From: Parasphingorhabdus flavimaris
GTDB lineage: Bacteria > Pseudomonadota > Alphaproteobacteria > Sphingomonadales > Sphingomonadaceae
Length of the DNA stretch: 64,000 bases
Reading direction: 5' to 3'
Assembly: GCF_013371215.1 (NCBI RefSeq)
Contig: NZ_JABWMH010000003.1
Span: forward strand, 496,001-560,000
In this document: positions 62,263-64,000 of the stretch, one piece after another
Layout: each line of letters starts with the position of its first letter
Numbering within the stretch: position 1 is the first letter of the stretch
The notes under the pieces: generated by a model
What the model saw: the letters and a program-made list of their open reading frames with translations, nothing else
What the model was told of the DNA's origin: nothing
The model's database searches: none
Position numbers and translations under genes: made by a program

Positions 62263-62790
62263 TTAGTTGGGGTTGATCAACCGGCTCACGAGCATCGCTG
62301 CAAGACAGACAAAGGCGAATGCAAAGGCGAGCTTGACCGAAAGGTCGGCGATCGCCCAAATTCGTGCCCCTTTGCTTAGATCATTACCCGTTTCTCCCTG
62401 CCTGCGGAACGGCACCGACAGGAGCGGGTTCGAGGAAGTGGCATAAGACTGATAAGTCGTCTGCATTTCCCTGACCCTGTCCCGGTCCGGTGACGCTGCC
62501 TGATGTCCAGGCAGGGGGTAAATTGCGTCGGATTTGGGCTTTTGGACAATGCCAATATCCTTGGGCACAATAAATTTGGGAGCGATCCCCTCGTGGTCAG
62601 CCAGCATTCGCGCCGCCGCCTTGCTGCTGGTAACCTGCAGTTTCTGTCTTGCCGACCGCAACCGTTCGTTGATGATATTCGGCGTCACACCGATTGTCTG
62701 GGCCGCGGTTTTGGCATCATGACCCTGCAAAAGCAGGTGGAGGGCCGCCTTTTCATTGTCGTTGAGATCATCACAAGCCACTCTGGTCAT
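62263..62790 (-). CDS. LuxR-type HTH protein with C-terminal membrane anchor
   Basis: A 175-residue protein. Residues 8-57 form a LuxR/sigma-70-region-4-like helix-turn-helix (LNDNEKAALHLLLQGHDAKTAAQTIGVTPNIINERLRSARQKL). A linker of about 90 residues follows, then one hydrophobic helix near residues 147-170 ending LINPN. The C-terminal position of the only membrane helix makes it tail-anchored. The trigger and targets are unknown. Confidence 0.75.
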   Translation of the reverse strand: MTRVACDDLNDNEKAALHLLLQGHDAKTAAQTIGVTPNIINERLRSARQKLQVTSSKAAARMLADHEGIAPKFIVPKDIGIVQKPKSDAIYPLPGHQAASPDRDRVREMQTTYQSYATSSNPLLSVPFRRQGETGNDLSKGARIWAIADLSVKLAFAFAFVCLAAMLVSRLINPN

Positions 62791-63458
62791 AACTGGATCA
62801 TAAATGAGGTGGCTCCGTTTGGCAAAAAAGATCGACCGGAAATGTCTGATTCTGTGCGTGCTCTGCTTTCAAGGAGCATTTTACCCTCGTTTACCAGCGT
62901 TAAATCGAATGTTACCGCTACAAAAGGTTAACAAAAATGCCGGAAAGCAAGTCATTTTTGACGGAAATCCAAGATGTAAATAGTTGTAACATTAACTTGT
63001 AACCCCTCTAGGGGTAGGTGACACGGGTTGAAACTCGAGAACTGTGCGCGACCGGCCCATAACCCGTCTAGTTCGTTCGAGAATAGCGAGGCAACGTTCG
63101 TTCGGAATGGCGACATCATGGTTCCGGTCCCCCTGGATTCAGGTCAACATTGTTAAACATTCGTTGTCGTAAGACACGGAATATTCTGGTCAATGTTCTG
63201 CTGTCGGATAAAATTCCCGAGCTAACCCTAGATGAAGCGATTGATAGCCTGTCGCTTCTTTAGACAATCAAATCCGGGTCGGTTCGCTCTCTCCCAGAGC
63301 GGATCGACCCGGACACGATTTCAACCGACAGGGCAAGTTCGTCCTCTGCCAAAACTTTGTTCTCGGATATTTCAGCGTGCCTGAAAACCGCAGTTGGCGA
63401 CAGGAATATGGGTCTCGGGCCAACCGGGATGGCCAAAATGCAGATGGAATGATTTGAG
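62791..63458. other. Long intergenic region with repeats and no convincing long gene
   Basis: About 670 bases (850 counting to 63635) upstream of the HTH gene. It contains an ACCCCTCTAGGGGT palindrome near 63000, a related AACCCGTCTAG copy 60 bases later, two GTTCGTTCG copies (63070, 63097), a possible 37-codon frame at 63150-63263 and the hairpin at 63274-63312. The AT-rich part at 62880-63000 is the likely promoter for the minus-strand HTH gene. Confidence 0.5.
63274..63312. terminator. Long 17-bp hairpin in the intergenic region
   Basis: Arms 63274-63290 and 63296-63312 pair over 17 positions, all Watson-Crick except two G-U wobbles, with a five-base loop. No T-run follows on the plus strand (ACACGATTT), so a classical terminator is uncertain; on the minus strand the arms are followed by ATTTGATTGT. 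It begins ten bases after the stop of a possible small frame. Confidence 0.55.
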
Positions 63459-63569
63459 ATGAAATTAGGAAAGAAAGCCCGGAACCGGAGGGACAAGGAA
63501 CTCCTGCTTGGCAATCTTGTGACCTGGGGATCTCTGATTGCCGCCGTCACGCTGGCGATTTCGCTGTAA
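63459..63569 (+). CDS. Possible small membrane peptide
   Basis: A 36-residue frame (MKLGKKARNRRDKELLLG then a hydrophobic LVTWGSLIAAVTLAISL) ending TAA at 63567-63569. The basic N-terminus followed by one hydrophobic helix is typical of real small membrane proteins. The Shine-Dalgarno is weak, so this is a candidate only. Confidence 0.35.
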   Translation: MKLGKKARNRRDKELLLGNLVTWGSLIAAVTLAISL

Positions 63570-63635
63570 TTTCCTAAATCGTCCTCGCGATCGGTGCCCG
63601 GCGCGACAATATTCCCGCCGCCCCCGAAGCAATAT

Positions 63636-63848
63636 CTATAGCCTGCGCGCCTCTTCGACCAGCATCACCGGAATGCCGTCGCGTATCGGGTAGGCGAGCC
63701 CTGCCTTTTCGCTGATCAGTTCCCGGGCTTGCGAATCATGGACAAGGGGTCCCCGGCTTGCCGGGCAAACCAGTATCGCCAGCAATTCGGGATCAATTGT
63801 CTTGTTTTCCTGTCCGCCCGGCAGATCATCTGCTGCGTTGTCTTTCAC
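63636..63848 (-). CDS. Trm112 family protein
   Basis: A 70-residue protein of the Trm112/UPF0434 family with the core [17 protein letters not shown] near residues 22-38 and [17 protein letters not shown] near 52-68. Bacterial members are small, and related eukaryotic Trm112 activates methyltransferases. Only one of the usual Cys residues (CPASRG) is seen, so zinc binding is doubtful. The start is GTG at 63848, overlapping the stop of the next gene (GTGA). Confidence 0.88.
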   Translation of the reverse strand: MKDNAADDLPGGQENKTIDPELLAILVCPASRGPLVHDSQARELISEKAGLAYPIRDGIPVMLVEEARRL

Positions 63849-64000
63849 TGCAACGTGACCCGATCGTCGTCACCGTCCTGCCGGCCGAAAAACTGCAGCA
63901 ACTGGATGATCAGTTCGGCGCGGTTGGCCAGGCCGTCGACTTCGAGCAAGGCCTGTTTCGATGCCGCATCGAAGGGCGCGATCTGGGCAATGCCGTTGAC
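63845..64000 (-). CDS. LON substrate-binding domain protein, C-terminal part (cut by window end)
   Basis: The last 51 codons of a minus-strand gene running off the window. The visible C-terminus ([32 protein letters not shown]) matches the end of LON peptidase N-terminal (substrate-binding) domain proteins of alphaproteobacteria, which lack the ATPase. It is coupled to the Trm112 gene by a four-base overlap. The assignment rests on this tail and the gene order. Confidence 0.7.
   Translation of the reverse strand, partial: VNGIAQIAPFDAASKQALLEVDGLANRAELIIQLLQFFGRQDGDDDRVTLQ

Noticed and set aside
63260-63550. 96-codon minus-strand frame in the last intergenic region
   Set aside because: It runs through the hairpin, has irregular composition and no Shine-Dalgarno; the opposite-strand small frames look more protein-like.

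Overview
The window looks like chromosomal DNA of a GC-rich alphaproteobacterium, most likely of the order Sphingomonadales (Parasphingorhabdus/Sphingopyxis-like). This is inferred from an SspB-fumC pair, a hisB-hisH-hisA-hisF-hisE-HIT run, a CBP3-type cytochrome bc1 chaperone beside YceD and opposite a BamE/OmlA lipoprotein, a Trm112-LON-domain pair, and short palindromic intergenic repeats of sphingomonad type. Genes are dense, many overlap by 1-4 bases (ATGA, GTGA, TTGA), and GTG or TTG starts are common. I see no prophage, insertion sequence, CRISPR array or rRNA operon; there is one tRNA gene (Phe, GAA).

Layout: 1-4.8 kb holds an AI-2E-type permease, an MFS transporter, a small membrane protein, fumC and sspB. 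4.9-9.5 kb is the histidine operon. Its first three gaps each hold a different palindromic repeat, and a PEP-CTERM protein gene with its own sigma-54-like promoter and terminator sits between hisF and hisE. 9.5-30.4 kb is mixed housekeeping: SNF symporter, YacG, tRNA-Phe, AsmA, acyl-CoA dehydrogenase, fatty acid hydroxylase, a TVP38-disulfide reductase fusion, CNT nucleoside permease, CDP-alcohol phosphatidyltransferase, threonine aldolase, DMT permease, NAD epimerase, Ste24-type protease, pepN, pgeF, SLC13 permease and a Cys/Met PLP enzyme.

30.4-35.7 kb is the most coherent metabolic module: a phosphoglycerate glycosyltransferase (GpgS-like), its HAD phosphatase, a GH13_18 phosphorylase and a glycerate kinase. 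Together they could make glucosylglycerate and break it down to glucose 1-phosphate and phosphoglycerate. 35.7-49.7 kb carries a GreA/B factor, DUF1993, an HAD phosphatase, an Mla-type lipid ABC transporter (permease, ATPase, MCE protein, lipoprotein), a MidA/NDUFAF7 methyltransferase, lgt, an acyl-CoA ligase, glnD, yceD, the CBP3 chaperone and bamE. 49.7-59 kb has maeB, mutS, a membrane-anchored peroxiredoxin, argB, yggT, folD, a lipoprotein and a MarC protein.

59-64 kb is the least understood part. A minus-strand series runs from a tail-anchored LuxR-type HTH protein through a small unknown protein, a four-helix membrane protein (with a perfect 11-bp dyad at its start), a RadC/JAB protein whose 5' end overlaps it by about 225 bases, and a winged-helix-TM-TPR protein. 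A region of about 0.85 kb upstream has no convincing long gene but holds a strong hairpin, a repeated motif and two possible small ORFs. The window ends in trm112 and a truncated LON-domain gene.
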